Counted from the first letter of the stretch, positions 26,437 to 37,149 are shown. The stretch: 55,763 bases of DNA from Paraglaciecola algarum (GCF_021532655.1 NZ_JAKGAS010000018.1:1-55763); one strand, 5' to 3'. The notes: generated by a model from the sequence alone, not told the origin. Made by a program: numbers and translations.

Positions 26437-27228
26437 ATGTTGTTAGTGTATATTTGTTTTGCGTTCTATTTAGTGACGTCTGGTTTAGTGGTGACAGGCA
26501 TGTTCCGCGAACAAGGTCATAACAAAATACTGGCCTTAGCCACTGCTACCACGGCCATTGTTTTACATACCTTTATATTAAAATCCACCATATTAATTGA
26601 ACCTGGGCAAAATATGAGTATGCTCAATGTGGCCTCTCTCATTGGTTGGATAATCAGTATTACTATGTTATGTGCTTCGTTTAAGGTACCTAATACTATT
26701 TTGTTACCTGTGGTATATGGATTTACTGCCATATTAGTTATGTTAAGCCAAACCATGCCCAGTGCACATGTCATTCAAATGAGTGTGCAACCCAGCTTAA
26801 TTATTCACGTCAGTTTGGCTCTATTCGCCTATGCGTGTTTAGGCATTGCATTTTTGTATGCTTTGCAATTGTTTTATATCAACTTAAGATTAAAAGAAAA
26901 AAACGCCTCCATGTTACATTCATCTTTGCCCCCACTTATGGCTGTTGAACATATTTTATTTAAATTATTATTAATCGGAACGGCCTTACTTACTCTATCG
27001 CTAATAAGTGGTTTTGTATTTTTAGATGATATGTTTACCAAAGAGCAAGCTCACAAAACTGTGTTGTCTTTAATAGCTTGGGCTATTTATGCCACTATCG
27101 TTTTGGGCCATGCAAAATTCGGCTGGAGGGGAAAACCTGTGATCATGTCTACCATAATTGGCAGCGTATTATTGACCCTAGCTTATTTTGGTAGTCGTTT
27201 TGTGCGAGAAGTGTTACTTAACTCTTGA
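26437..27228 (+). CDS. ypjD: YpjD-like inner-membrane protein of the CcsA superfamily
   Basis: The 263-residue protein has about eight hydrophobic helices and resembles cytochrome c assembly proteins (CcsA/CcmC family). I do not see the Trp-rich WxWD heme-handling motif of true CcsA. E. coli YpjD has the same position next to ffh and the same size; its role is poorly known. It starts at ATG 26437. The gap to corB is 57 bases, so they may share a transcript. Confidence 0.82.
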   Translation: MLLVYICFAFYLVTSGLVVTGMFREQGHNKILALATATTAIVLHTFILKSTILIEPGQNMSMLNVASLIGWIISITMLCASFKVPNTILLPVVYGFTAILVMLSQTMPSAHVIQMSVQPSLIIHVSLALFAYACLGIAFLYALQLFYINLRLKEKNASMLHSSLPPLMAVEHILFKLLLIGTALLTLSLISGFVFLDDMFTKEQAHKTVLSLIAWAIYATIVLGHAKFGWRGKPVIMSTIIGSVLLTLAYFGSRFVREVLLNS

Positions 27229-27285
27229 ATACATAAGCAATAGCACTTAAAGTGCAACTTCACTTTTTATAAAGGATTTGCCCAG

Positions 27286-28587
27286 TTGGACAGCATCACC
27301 ACCAGTAGTTTATTCATTATACTGGGTGTTTTAATTTTACTCTCCGCTTACTTTTCTAGCTCTGAAACAGGCATGATGTCAATCAATAGATATCGCCTAA
27401 AACATCTTGAGAATGAAGGTCACAAAGGGGCGATTAGAGTACAAAAACTTCTACAACGCCCAGACCGATTAATTGGCTTGATCCTAATTGGCAATAATTT
27501 GGTAAATATTGCAGCATCTTCCATCGCTACCATTATTTGCATGCGTTTATTTGGCCACTTAGGACTCGGTGTGGCCACTGCCATTACCACCTTTTCTTTA
27601 ACTTTAGTGGTACTCATTTTTGCCGAAGTCACCCCCAAAACCTTAGCGGCTTTATATCCAGAAAAAATCTCATTTCCCAGTTCCTTCATCTTATTACCTT
27701 TGATGTTTGTGCTGTATCCATTTGTATTTTTAGTCAATGGTATTTGTAACGGATTATTGGCATTATTTAGAATTAGTCCAATCAACGATGATGGTAAAAA
27801 CTTAAGCCGAGAAGAGTTAAGAACCGTAGTACATGAAGCCGGTGCGCTCATTCCACAAAAACACCAAGACATGTTGGTAGGTATTCTAGATTTAGAAAAA
27901 GTTACGGCTGAAGACATTATGGTGCCTCGCAGTGACATAGTATCAATTGATATTAATGACGACTGGAAGGATATTCAAAAACAACTCGTCAACTCTCAAC
28001 ATACTCGAGTGTTGCTTTTTCGAGATAGCATTGATGATGCAGTGGGTTTTGTACATGTACGAGACGCTCTCAGATTATTATCTAAAGATCAATTCACCAA
28101 ATCGTCACTCTTAAGGGCGGTACGTGAAATATATTACACCCCCGAATCGACTCCTCTACATACCTTAATGTATAAGTTTCAAGCCGCTAAAGAACGAATA
28201 GGTTTAGTGGTGGATGAATATGGTGATATCCAAGGTTTAGTTACCCTAGAAGATATTTTAGAAGAAATTATAGGCGACTTTACTACCAGTTTCTTGCCAG
28301 ACCATAGTAAAGAAGCCGATATGCAAACTGATGGAAGTGTACTCATCGACGGCAGTGCAAACATCAGAGAGCTCAACAAAGAACTAGATTGGCAATTCCC
28401 TACTGAGGGACCAAAAACTTTAAACGGCTTAATTTTAGAATACCTTGAGGAAATTCCTGAAGCGAATATCAGTATACGTTTAGCAGGTTATCCGATAGAA
28501 ATTATCGAAATGAAAGATAATATGGTTAAAAAAGTGAGGGTCTTACCAGAATATTTTCGCTCGGCAGAGTTAGAGCAAACTGAATAA
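27286..28587 (+). CDS. corB: CorB/YfjD-type CNNM transporter-associated protein
   Basis: A 433-residue protein with an N-terminal CNNM (DUF21) membrane domain carrying SSSETGMMSINRYRLKH, PDRLIGLILIGNNLVNI and FAEVTPKTLAALYPEK. A pair of CBS domains (about 205-330) and a C-terminal CorC/HlyC domain (about 345-425) follow. CNNM proteins act in Mg2+ transport or Mg2+/Co2+ resistance. The start is TTG 27286 with AAGGA upstream, and no in-frame ATG lies near. Synteny ffh-ypjD-yfjD supports the assignment. Confidence 0.88.
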   Translation: MDSITTSSLFIILGVLILLSAYFSSSETGMMSINRYRLKHLENEGHKGAIRVQKLLQRPDRLIGLILIGNNLVNIAASSIATIICMRLFGHLGLGVATAITTFSLTLVVLIFAEVTPKTLAALYPEKISFPSSFILLPLMFVLYPFVFLVNGICNGLLALFRISPINDDGKNLSREELRTVVHEAGALIPQKHQDMLVGILDLEKVTAEDIMVPRSDIVSIDINDDWKDIQKQLVNSQHTRVLLFRDSIDDAVGFVHVRDALRLLSKDQFTKSSLLRAVREIYYTPESTPLHTLMYKFQAAKERIGLVVDEYGDIQGLVTLEDILEEIIGDFTTSFLPDHSKEADMQTDGSVLIDGSANIRELNKELDWQFPTEGPKTLNGLILEYLEEIPEANISIRLAGYPIEIIEMKDNMVKKVRVLPEYFRSAELEQTE

Positions 28588-28612
28588 AAACCAAAATCAG
28601 TACAACAATTAT

Positions 28613-28798
28613 TTACTGTTCTTGTTCTTTATTTTGTCGATTCACTTTAATTTTTTTCTTTAATGATTCTACTTTTTCATTCAAATTACTAAGACGATCT
28701 ATAATTCCCTGAAGCTCGTCGTCATGAGTCAGTTGAGATTCATCAACATGGTGTTTTAATACCTGTTGCAAATAGGCTGGTAAACTTTTAGTCGTCAT
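28613..28798 (-). CDS. Small coiled-coil hypothetical protein (61 aa)
   Basis: The product begins MTTKSLPAYLQQVLKHHVDE and has a heptad-like helix (IIDRLSNLNEKVESLKKKI) ending in a charged tail. It has no membrane segment. I do not recognise it. It lies 85 bases downstream of sixA on the same strand and could be cotranscribed. The sequence looks real (helical, balanced) despite a weak ribosome site. Confidence 0.6.
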   Translation of the reverse strand: MTTKSLPAYLQQVLKHHVDESQLTHDDELQGIIDRLSNLNEKVESLKKKIKVNRQNKEQEQ

Positions 28799-28883
28799 AT
28801 TATGTCTATCGGCCGAGTACCACCTTTTCTAAAGCTAAATCGCTGAAAAGTTAAAAAATACTTAATGCCATTCGGCATAACAA

Positions 28884-29360
28884 CTAATTAGGATGGTAAA
28901 CACATTCCAACAGCCCAGCCGATTCAGACAAATCGTAATCAATCACCACAATACTAGAGGTATCGAATAACATAGCACACTTATTAATAGTCACCTCTTC
29001 TACAAAGTAACTTATAAAAGGCATATGACTAACCAACAATACATAGTTTTGCGTATCTGCTGGAGTAATTAAACTGTCGATATAATCATGGGTTAACTGG
29101 TAGTTTCCACTAGGAATTATATCCTCCGATACTATTTTTTGCTTACAAGATATTTCTTTAAGAAGCTCTACATAGGTTTGTTCTGCGCGAACAAAAGGGC
29201 TCACCATAGCCAAATCAATGGACTTGTCTTTGCCTAAATATTGACGTAACCAAGTGCTAGCAATTTGAGCTTGTTTAATACCATTTGGAGTTAAACATCT
29301 GGCGCTGTCTAAAGGCCCGTATGTTTCAGCTTCTCCATGACGCATGATAATTAATTTCAT
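28884..29360 (-). CDS. sixA: SixA phosphohistidine phosphatase
   Basis: A 158-residue single-domain histidine phosphatase. It has the RHG motif IMRHGEAE with nucleophilic His8, SPFVRAEQT, and the second catalytic histidine in SHMPFISYF. E. coli SixA removes phosphate from histidines of ArcB and from the nitrogen phosphotransferase system. It is divergent from the M16 protease gene, with a 128-base shared promoter region. In enterics sixA sits beside fadJ; here fadJ lies about 9 kb away on the same strand. Confidence 0.88.
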   Translation of the reverse strand: MKLIIMRHGEAETYGPLDSARCLTPNGIKQAQIASTWLRQYLGKDKSIDLAMVSPFVRAEQTYVELLKEISCKQKIVSEDIIPSGNYQLTHDYIDSLITPADTQNYVLLVSHMPFISYFVEEVTINKCAMLFDTSSIVVIDYDLSESAGLLECVYHPN

Positions 29361-29488
29361 ATATTTGGCGAGTTTTTATTGGTAACAACAATATAGCAAA
29401 TAATTAGATGAAAAATCCTTAACATCTTAAAATTAGTTTATGCTAGTGGGTATTTCGTAACTAAGGTTGTTAGCAAGGAGTTTAAGTT

Positions 29489-32260
29489 TTGCGTAAAAGT
29501 GAGCATGATCATCGTCAATTTAAATACACAACTCTGGATAATGGATTACGTGTATTTTTAGTTCAAGATACAGATTGCGAAAAAAGTGCTGCTTCTATTA
29601 CCATTAATTCAGGACATTTTAATGATGACAAAAACAGCCCAGGATTAAGTCATTTATTAGAACATATGTTATTTTTAGGTGATCATAACAACCCGACTGC
29701 GAATCACGTTTCAAGTTTTCTAGAATCAATAGGGGGCAGTATAAATGCCCAAACTGGTACTGAGTACACCAGTTATTTTCTAGACTTCCCAGATGATTAT
29801 CTGGCCAAATGCCTCAAACTTTTCAGTACTATGCTGATCAAGCCCATATTTGATGAACAATTATTGAAAAATGAAATTCAAGTCATTGACGCTGAATTTC
29901 AGGCAAAAGTTAGAGATGATTTACGTCGCCTTTACCAGGTTCATAAAGAAACCTGTAACCCCAATCATCCTTTTAGTCGATTTTCTGTGGGTAACAAAGA
30001 GATATTTGAGACATTTTCTAGTTCAGAATTACGTACAAAGTTAATAAACCTTCATCGGAAAAACTACCAACCACAACAGGCGTGTATGTGTGTTATCAGC
30101 TCTGAAGATTTATTGGTTATTGAACAGCAAGTAACACAAAGTTTTGCTACATGGCAAACTAACAACACACACAACACTCTTGAATTACCGAGTCTCTATC
30201 AGCCTGATAACTTAGCCATTAAAGTTAACATCGAACCAATTATTCACACACAGCGTCTCATAATTACTTTTGCCCTGCCCAGCCAAAAACAGCACTTTAG
30301 AAGTAAACCTTTGACAATTTTAAGCCACTTATTGGGTGACGAGGGTGAAGGCAGTTTATTGTATTTTTATAAACAACAGGGCTGGGCAACAAATTTAAAT
30401 GCAGGCGGTGGCATTGAAGGCAGTAACTTTAAAGACTTCAATATTAACATTCAGCTTACAAGCTTAGGCATAGAAAAAACTGATACGCTGATCCAAGTTC
30501 TATTTGCATTTATATCCCTGATTAAAAATAACGGTATCGAGAACTGGCGAATAGAGGAAGTTGCCACAATTAATCAACTAATGTGGGATTTTTCAGATGC
30601 GACAAAAAGCATAGATGAAACGCTCCACTTAAGCCAAGCTATGTTCGAATACCCTGCGGAGTTTCTATTAGCTGGCGAGCACATTTTAGATCAAGTCAAT
30701 GCTGAATTAGCGCTAGGTTTATTGGACTATTTTGTGCCTACAAATATGCGCATAAAAGCTATCTGGCCTAAAGTAAAAACCAATAAAATTGCTAATTGGT
30801 ATAATACTCCTTACGCGGTAGAGAAGTTAACTAATCCAATTCTTCAAGCTTATCTTAATCAAGAGAGCCGAGAGGAACTTAACTTAACTACATTAAACTT
30901 ATCTAAGCCCAACCCATTCTTACCCCAAAAACAAATAGCTAAACCTATCAACCAGGAATACGACACACCTATTCAACTTATTAACCAAGCTGGATTACAA
31001 ATTTGGTATGGGCAAGACAATAAATTTTCTCAACCTAAAGGTGACTGTTTTTTATCTTTCGATTGTCCAGCCGTAACACAAGGCATTGAAGTTGTCGCAG
31101 CAAAACGTCTTTGGATTGCACTATTAAATGAAAAATTAAACCAAAGATATTATCAAGCGAATTTAGCAGGTATGTATTTTCATTTTTATCCGCATCAAGG
31201 TGGATTTTCATTACAAACCAATGGCTTTAGTCAAAATCAACTAACCTTCTACACTAAACTTCTCACTCAAATAGTCGAACACGAAGATTTTATTCACAGT
31301 TTTGAGCAAGTAAAAAACCGCCAATTATTAGCTTTATCCAATAAATTATTAAATAAACCGATAAATAGCTTGTTTTCACGACTCGCAGTATTAATGCAAC
31401 AAAATAATTATTTACCTTTAGATATGGTTAATACTACGCAAAGTGTTACACCAGAAATTATATATCAAACTAAAAAACAGTTATTAAATCAATTTCACTT
31501 AAAAGGTTTGATGTATGGAGACTGGACATCAGACGAAGCGGATCAGATATCCTCTGTCATTAAATCTTTTAGGGCTAACTATAAAGTTGCTGGTAAAACT
31601 AAAAGAGGCGTAGCTGATATTCGCCAAGACAATACATATATTCACCAGGTTGATAGCCAACATACTGACTCTGCAGTGGTTATCTATTTTCAATCACCAG
31701 ATGCAAGTATTCTTAATACTGCATTAACCATCATAGCTGAACAAATCGTAGCTGGGCCGTTCTTTCATACTTTACGTACAGAACAACAATTAGGCTATTT
31801 AGTTGGAAGCGGTTATATTCCCTACAATCAACATCCGGGTTTAGCATTTTATATTCAATCACCTCACGCATCAGTTGAGCAGTTGATCCAAGCTATTCAT
31901 CAATTTATGCAAAACTTCAGCAACAACCTATTGGAATATTCGAGTATTTGGCAATCCATTAAAAAAGGTGTTATTAAGCAGCTTTCAGAAAAAGACACAA
32001 ATTTAAGTATGAAAGCTCAGAGATTATGGATGGCTATTAGTAATAACGATTTTGACTTTTCGAATTCACAAAAAATGTTTCAAACAATTGAAAAGCTGGA
32101 ATTAAGCGACTTAGTAAGCTTCTTCGAAAAACTAATAACCAAGCAAGGCTTTGGTGAAATTATTCTGCACTGCGGACCATTATCAACACAATCCCAAATT
32201 AATAATTTTGCCCCCATACTTGATCCCAAAATATTCAAAAAAACAATAGGATATCTTTAA
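29489..32260 (+). CDS. M16 insulinase-family zinc protease (protease III-like)
   Basis: The 923-residue protein has the inverted zinc motif HLLEH (in SHLLEHMLFLGD) and the downstream glutamate region NEIQVIDAEFQAK. Four M16 half-domains follow, including the late RTEQQLGYLVGSGY typical of insulysin and PtrA. Unlike E. coli PtrA it shows no signal peptide (MRKSEHDHRQFKY), so it may be cytoplasmic. It starts at TTG 29489 with AAGGAG eight bases upstream. It probably degrades peptides of about 10-60 residues. It is monocistronic. Confidence 0.88.
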   Translation: MRKSEHDHRQFKYTTLDNGLRVFLVQDTDCEKSAASITINSGHFNDDKNSPGLSHLLEHMLFLGDHNNPTANHVSSFLESIGGSINAQTGTEYTSYFLDFPDDYLAKCLKLFSTMLIKPIFDEQLLKNEIQVIDAEFQAKVRDDLRRLYQVHKETCNPNHPFSRFSVGNKEIFETFSSSELRTKLINLHRKNYQPQQACMCVISSEDLLVIEQQVTQSFATWQTNNTHNTLELPSLYQPDNLAIKVNIEPIIHTQRLIITFALPSQKQHFRSKPLTILSHLLGDEGEGSLLYFYKQQGWATNLNAGGGIEGSNFKDFNINIQLTSLGIEKTDTLIQVLFAFISLIKNNGIENWRIEEVATINQLMWDFSDATKSIDETLHLSQAMFEYPAEFLLAGEHILDQVNAELALGLLDYFVPTNMRIKAIWPKVKTNKIANWYNTPYAVEKLTNPILQAYLNQESREELNLTTLNLSKPNPFLPQKQIAKPINQEYDTPIQLINQAGLQIWYGQDNKFSQPKGDCFLSFDCPAVTQGIEVVAAKRLWIALLNEKLNQRYYQANLAGMYFHFYPHQGGFSLQTNGFSQNQLTFYTKLLTQIVEHEDFIHSFEQVKNRQLLALSNKLLNKPINSLFSRLAVLMQQNNYLPLDMVNTTQSVTPEIIYQTKKQLLNQFHLKGLMYGDWTSDEADQISSVIKSFRANYKVAGKTKRGVADIRQDNTYIHQVDSQHTDSAVVIYFQSPDASILNTALTIIAEQIVAGPFFHTLRTEQQLGYLVGSGYIPYNQHPGLAFYIQSPHASVEQLIQAIHQFMQNFSNNLLEYSSIWQSIKKGVIKQLSEKDTNLSMKAQRLWMAISNNDFDFSNSQKMFQTIEKLELSDLVSFFEKLITKQGFGEIILHCGPLSTQSQINNFAPILDPKIFKKTIGYL

Positions 32261-32441
32261 ACAAAATTGAGACTTGCATGTTTTTCCGGCAAACCTACCG
32301 TTTTTAGCTATTTTGTACGACTTTTCTTACATTACCACTTGTAGCGCAGCCTCAAATTAGGCATATTTAGTTACTAGCGATACGGATACGCTACAAATTA
32401 ATAATAATAAAAATAGGGTAGATTTCTACCATAGGTGTAAC

Positions 32442-35400
32442 GTGAATATTCGTAGTTTAATCAATCAAATATTGTTTCTTTTTCTGTTGGGTATTGGAAT
32501 TCTAAATCCGCTACTTGCTGCCAATAACGCTTTTGTTAATTACAACAAATCACATAATTTAATCCAAAACACAGTCACTGACATTGTCGAAGACAAAGAC
32601 GGTTTTATCTGGTTTTCCACTTTTGAAGGTTTAAGCCGATTTGACGGCTATGAGTTTAAAAACTACGTACCATCAGAAAAAACCAACAACGCTCTGCCCG
32701 CTGGGTTTATTAAAAAATTACAAATCGATACTCAAGGGAACCTGTGGGTTGCTACAGTTAATGGTTTAGCTAAATACAATACATTACAAGATAACTTTAG
32801 CATTTATGATAAAACCAATAGCACTTTAAAAAGCAATGAAATATACACTCTCGCCATTGATCGCAATGGTGAATTGTTAGTCGCTACTGATGAAGATTTG
32901 TATTTATATGATAGACAGTCAAACAACTTTTTACCTTTTATTGTAAACGGTGAAAAACTCCCTAATGAAGTCAAAGTCATCTTCAGCGAACAAGACAAAA
33001 CTTGGATAGGCAGTTTAAGCCAAGGCTTATTTTTATTAGACCACGTTTCAAATACACTCCACGACTTAAAAAAGGAAAACAAGTGGGAAGTGCAAATTCC
33101 AGCTAATTACATTTACGAAATAAAACAAATTAATAATGAATACTGGATTGGCACAGAACAAGGTGCCTATGTTGTCAACATAATAGCTGCTGAGACAATC
33201 TCATTAAATACAAGTAGCTCCCCCGCCATAGTAGGCCAAGAAGTACGTAGTATTATTCAAGATGGTGGCAATAATATTTGGCTAGGAACGAGCACAGGTA
33301 TCAGTATTCTTGATGCTAATAAAAATACTTTAGTTACCTACAATGAGCAAAACAATATAGATTTCGGTTTAAATAGTAGTCATTTCTTTAAGTTATTTGT
33401 AGATTCAAATAATTCTATATGGTTAGGTACCTATTCGGGAGGGGCATACAAACACAACCCAAACAATAGCAAAATTAAATTATTCAACCATTCTGCTAAA
33501 AATGAGAACTCTTTATCGGGAAACTTAATATGGGGAGTAAAAGAAGATGTTAATGGTAATATTTGGCTAGCAACCCAAACTGACGGTATCAATATGTTTG
33601 ATCCCAAAACTAAATCATTCAAACGATACTTGACAGACTTTAAACACCATATTTGGTCCATTACAATAGACGATATTCAAAGAATTTGGATAGCTAGTAA
33701 TGGCGGCATTTTTGTATATAAATTTAATGGTGATGAACTTGAGTTAGTACAAAGCTTATTACATGACCAAAGCGTACAAAAAGTCAGTTTTATTAATGGT
33801 AAGATTTGGCTCCCATCTAACGAAAACAAGATTAAATGGATTAATACTAGTGATTTCACAATAGAGTCAATTACCCTATCTAATCCAAATACCAACTCAG
33901 TCAATCCACTTTTTTTAGATAGCAATCAAAACCTTTGGTTTGATACCAATGTTGGCATATTACATTTTAACGTTGTGACTCAAAACATAAGTCATTTAAT
34001 CTTAGATATAACGGACAACAATTTAAACTATTTCAATAGTGTTATAGAAACTAAAGACGCATTTTGGTTATCGTCTTTAATTCATGGGGTTTTAAAAATT
34101 GACAAAAATACTTATAAAGTCCTTTTTGAATTAAATATTGAAAATGGTCTGAGTAGCAACCAAGTATTAAGTTCAATAATATATAAAGACAGCCTATGGT
34201 TAACCTTTACTAGTGGCATTGATGAAGTTTCCATAAAAACAAATGAAGTACTGCAAAATATACAGCCAGAAATGTTTAATTATAATGAATTAAATGAAGG
34301 AGTTGGGTTACTTACCAATAATGAAAAAATATACTTCGGCGGTACCAATGGATTCTTGATATTTGATCCAAATCAATTATCAGTTAAAGCTCAATTGCAA
34401 GGACTTACGAACAATACAAACGTCCAACCACCTATTATTACTCAACTCAGGCTTTTCGGATTACCCACATCGATTCATTCCAATTTAAGTCCACTTAAAC
34501 AACCTATACACACGGTGAGTGAATTAAATCTACCTTATGACTCAAACATATTGAGTTTTAAGTTTGCGCAAGTGAATCCAATCTCTCCTAAAGCCGTAAG
34601 CTACCGTTACAAATTAAATGGTTTGTCAGACAAATGGATTGAGACAGTATCTGAATCGCCTAGATACGCACATTTCTCTTATTTGGATTTCGGTCAATAC
34701 GAACTTTTAGTTCAAAGTAAAACGCCATTATCTCAATGGTCTGAAAGTAGAAAACTAAAAATTAATATTGCACCGCCCTTTTGGCTGCAAAAAAATGCGC
34801 TGATAATATATGGCATCATTAGCATACTTATATTTTTATATATTATAAAAGAAGCTAGAAGACGTAATGCAATTCAACAATCTATCCAAGAAAATGAAGA
34901 GCGTCTTAAACTTACCTTGTGGAGTAGTGGCGATGAATTATGGGATTGGGATATATATCAAGGGCAAGTATTTCGGTCAAATACTTGGGGGACATTAGAC
35001 TTCCCTCAGGATGACATCCGGGTCAATAGTTCATATGAAGCTAACATTCACCCAAATGACATCCAAAGGGTGCAAGAATCTCTGAATGCCCATATAAAAG
35101 ATAAGTCTGAGCATTATGAAGTGACCTATAGAGCCAAGACTTATAAGGGTGATTGGTTGTGGGTGCTGGATAGGGGGAAAGTTGTTGCTAGAGACAATAA
35201 TAATCAAGCACAACGTATGACCGGAACTCTTAAAAACATTAGCCACTTAAAGGTAGCTGAAGAACAATTGAAACTATTTAAACGCTCAATCGAAACTATA
35301 TCCGACGGAGTGTTTATCACTAACACAGACTTCAAATATATCTCGGTAAATAATTCTTATTGCAAATACACAGGGGAAACCCGCGAACAAGCTTTAGCCA

Positions 35401-36941
35401 GTTATTTAAGTTTTCACCAGTATCCGGGCGCATTTACCGAGGAAGTGAAAAAAGCCTTAAAACAAAAAGGAAATTGGAATGGTGAGGTAGAATCTCGTCG
35501 GGTGTGTGGTGAAAAATATGAAATGGAACTGAATATAGATGCCATCACTGACGAAGATGGAAAAATAAGCCATTATGTGGGGGTGTTTTCTGATATTACA
35601 GCCCGCAAAGGTACAGAAAAAGAACTACTTAAACTGTCTAACACTGACCCATTAACTGAGTTACCTAACCGTTCGTTCTTCTTGGCTAACCATGCAAATA
35701 TAGTGCGTCGAAACACCCCACATGCGCTAATTTGTTTAGACATGGATAACTTTAAAAAGATAAACGACTCTTTAGGGCATCAGACCGGCGACCTACTCAT
35801 TAAACAAATTGCTAATCGTTTACAAAAGTTAGCCGGTACAACAGCTACCTGTTATCGCTTAGGTGGCGATGAATTTAGTATATTAATAGACAACACCACT
35901 GACATACACAAAATCACCCATTTTGCTCAGGCCATTTTAGATGTTATGGCTCGCCCATTTATTATCAATAAACAAGAATTTGTATTAGGTGCGAGTCTAG
36001 GCATAGTGTTTTACCCTGAAGATGGTATTTCGCCCCAAGAGTTACTTAAAAACGCCGATACAGCCATGTACTTTGCCAAAAATGCTGGAGGTAATAAGTA
36101 CCAATTTTTCAGTGGTGAAATGAACCAAAATGCTGTTAGACAGTTACAAATTGAAAACTTAATTAGGCATGGCCTTAAAGAGGATCTATTTACAGTCTTT
36201 TACCAACCTAAAGTAGATATTGCTAGCGGCAAACTAGTGAGTATGGAAGCTTTAGTGCGTTATGAACATCCCGAAAAAGGCCTTGTCAGCCCAGCACAAT
36301 TTATTCCCCTGGCCGAAGAAACAGGTCAAATAATTGACATTGGTGAAGTAGTGTTAAGAAAAGCCTGCCAAGAAACTAAAAAATGGGTCGATGCGGGGCT
36401 ATTTACAGGCCGTGTTGCCGTCAACATATCTGCCAGACAGTTTGAAATACCCGATCTTGACGACAGGATCATGAACATATTGCAACAAGTTGGGCTTTCA
36501 CCATTACATTTAGAATGTGAAATTACCGAAGGCACTCTCATGCAAAATCCAGAAAGTGCACTGACAATGATGCAACGTTTAAGAGAGCGAGGTATTCACT
36601 TAGCATTAGATGATTTTGGCACGGGTTACTCTTCCCTTGCCTATTTAAAGCGTTTCCCTATCAATACGCTAAAGATTGATAAAGCTTTTATAGATGATAT
36701 AGCCAAGGCATCGGAAGATAGATACATGACTCAATCTATTATCACGATAGCCCACAACCTAGGTTTAAAAGTGGTAGCAGAAGGTGTGGAAGATGAAGAT
36801 CAGTTGTCAATTTTACGTCGTTTCAAATGTGAGATGTTACAAGGTTACTTATATAGTAAACCTTTAAATACCCTTAGATTTGAAGCTTTACTGAAAGAAA
36901 ATGACCAATTACGTAAAATAATTCAAAGCGTGAAGGCTTAA
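32442..36941 (+). CDS. Hybrid sensor: beta-propeller/Y_Y_Y/PAS/GGDEF/EAL protein
   Basis: A 1499-residue protein. A signal peptide (about 1-26) is followed by many Reg_prop propeller repeats (about 40-650; e.g. DIVEDKDGFIWFSTFEGLSR, NIWLGTSTGISIL). A Y_Y_Y domain (about 690-775), one TM (about 784-803), two PAS domains (about 830-1065), GGDEF (about 1070-1235) and EAL (about 1245-1490) come next. The cyclase motif LGGDEFSIL is intact, and so are EAL (MEALVRY), DDFGTGYSSL and AEGVE, so both making and breaking cyclic-di-GMP are possible. The propeller/Y_Y_Y front is the sensor of Bacteroidetes hybrid two-component systems for glycans; here it drives a diguanylate output. It starts at GTG 32442 with AGGTG upstream. 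Confidence 0.88.
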   Translation: MNIRSLINQILFLFLLGIGILNPLLAANNAFVNYNKSHNLIQNTVTDIVEDKDGFIWFSTFEGLSRFDGYEFKNYVPSEKTNNALPAGFIKKLQIDTQGNLWVATVNGLAKYNTLQDNFSIYDKTNSTLKSNEIYTLAIDRNGELLVATDEDLYLYDRQSNNFLPFIVNGEKLPNEVKVIFSEQDKTWIGSLSQGLFLLDHVSNTLHDLKKENKWEVQIPANYIYEIKQINNEYWIGTEQGAYVVNIIAAETISLNTSSSPAIVGQEVRSIIQDGGNNIWLGTSTGISILDANKNTLVTYNEQNNIDFGLNSSHFFKLFVDSNNSIWLGTYSGGAYKHNPNNSKIKLFNHSAKNENSLSGNLIWGVKEDVNGNIWLATQTDGINMFDPKTKSFKRYLTDFKHHIWSITIDDIQRIWIASNGGIFVYKFNGDELELVQSLLHDQSVQKVSFINGKIWLPSNENKIKWINTSDFTIESITLSNPNTNSVNPLFLDSNQNLWFDTNVGILHFNVVTQNISHLILDITDNNLNYFNSVIETKDAFWLSSLIHGVLKIDKNTYKVLFELNIENGLSSNQVLSSIIYKDSLWLTFTSGIDEVSIKTNEVLQNIQPEMFNYNELNEGVGLLTNNEKIYFGGTNGFLIFDPNQLSVKAQLQGLTNNTNVQPPIITQLRLFGLPTSIHSNLSPLKQPIHTVSELNLPYDSNILSFKFAQVNPISPKAVSYRYKLNGLSDKWIETVSESPRYAHFSYLDFGQYELLVQSKTPLSQWSESRKLKINIAPPFWLQKNALIIYGIISILIFLYIIKEARRRNAIQQSIQENEERLKLTLWSSGDELWDWDIYQGQVFRSNTWGTLDFPQDDIRVNSSYEANIHPNDIQRVQESLNAHIKDKSEHYEVTYRAKTYKGDWLWVLDRGKVVARDNNNQAQRMTGTLKNISHLKVAEEQLKLFKRSIETISDGVFITNTDFKYISVNNSYCKYTGETREQALASYLSFHQYPGAFTEEVKKALKQKGNWNGEVESRRVCGEKYEMELNIDAITDEDGKISHYVGVFSDITARKGTEKELLKLSNTDPLTELPNRSFFLANHANIVRRNTPHALICLDMDNFKKINDSLGHQTGDLLIKQIANRLQKLAGTTATCYRLGGDEFSILIDNTTDIHKITHFAQAILDVMARPFIINKQEFVLGASLGIVFYPEDGISPQELLKNADTAMYFAKNAGGNKYQFFSGEMNQNAVRQLQIENLIRHGLKEDLFTVFYQPKVDIASGKLVSMEALVRYEHPEKGLVSPAQFIPLAEETGQIIDIGEVVLRKACQETKKWVDAGLFTGRVAVNISARQFEIPDLDDRIMNILQQVGLSPLHLECEITEGTLMQNPESALTMMQRLRERGIHLALDDFGTGYSSLAYLKRFPINTLKIDKAFIDDIAKASEDRYMTQSIITIAHNLGLKVVAEGVEDEDQLSILRRFKCEMLQGYLYSKPLNTLRFEALLKENDQLRKIIQSVKA

Positions 36942-36962
36942 GTTAACCACTTTTACGACAAA

Positions 36963-36983
36963 ATTTGCCGCTTAGCGGCAAAT
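36963..36983 (+). terminator. Hairpin after the 1499-residue sensor gene
   Basis: ATTTGCCGC (36963-36971) and GCGGCAAAT (36975-36983) form a perfect 9-bp stem with a 3-base loop, 22 bases after the stop. No T tract follows, so it may work with other factors or protect the 3' end. Confidence 0.5.
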
Positions 36984-37149
36984 ACCTACCCAATTAGGAA
37001 TGTATTGCAACGTCTCGTGTTACTTAACGTATAGCAGATATTTGCGAGATTGCATTCTCCCCCAAAAAACTGAACACGAGTGATTTTTTAACCTGCTTTG
37101 TATGACATATTCATGAAATATGGATGACAAAATGATTGAATTAATAAAG

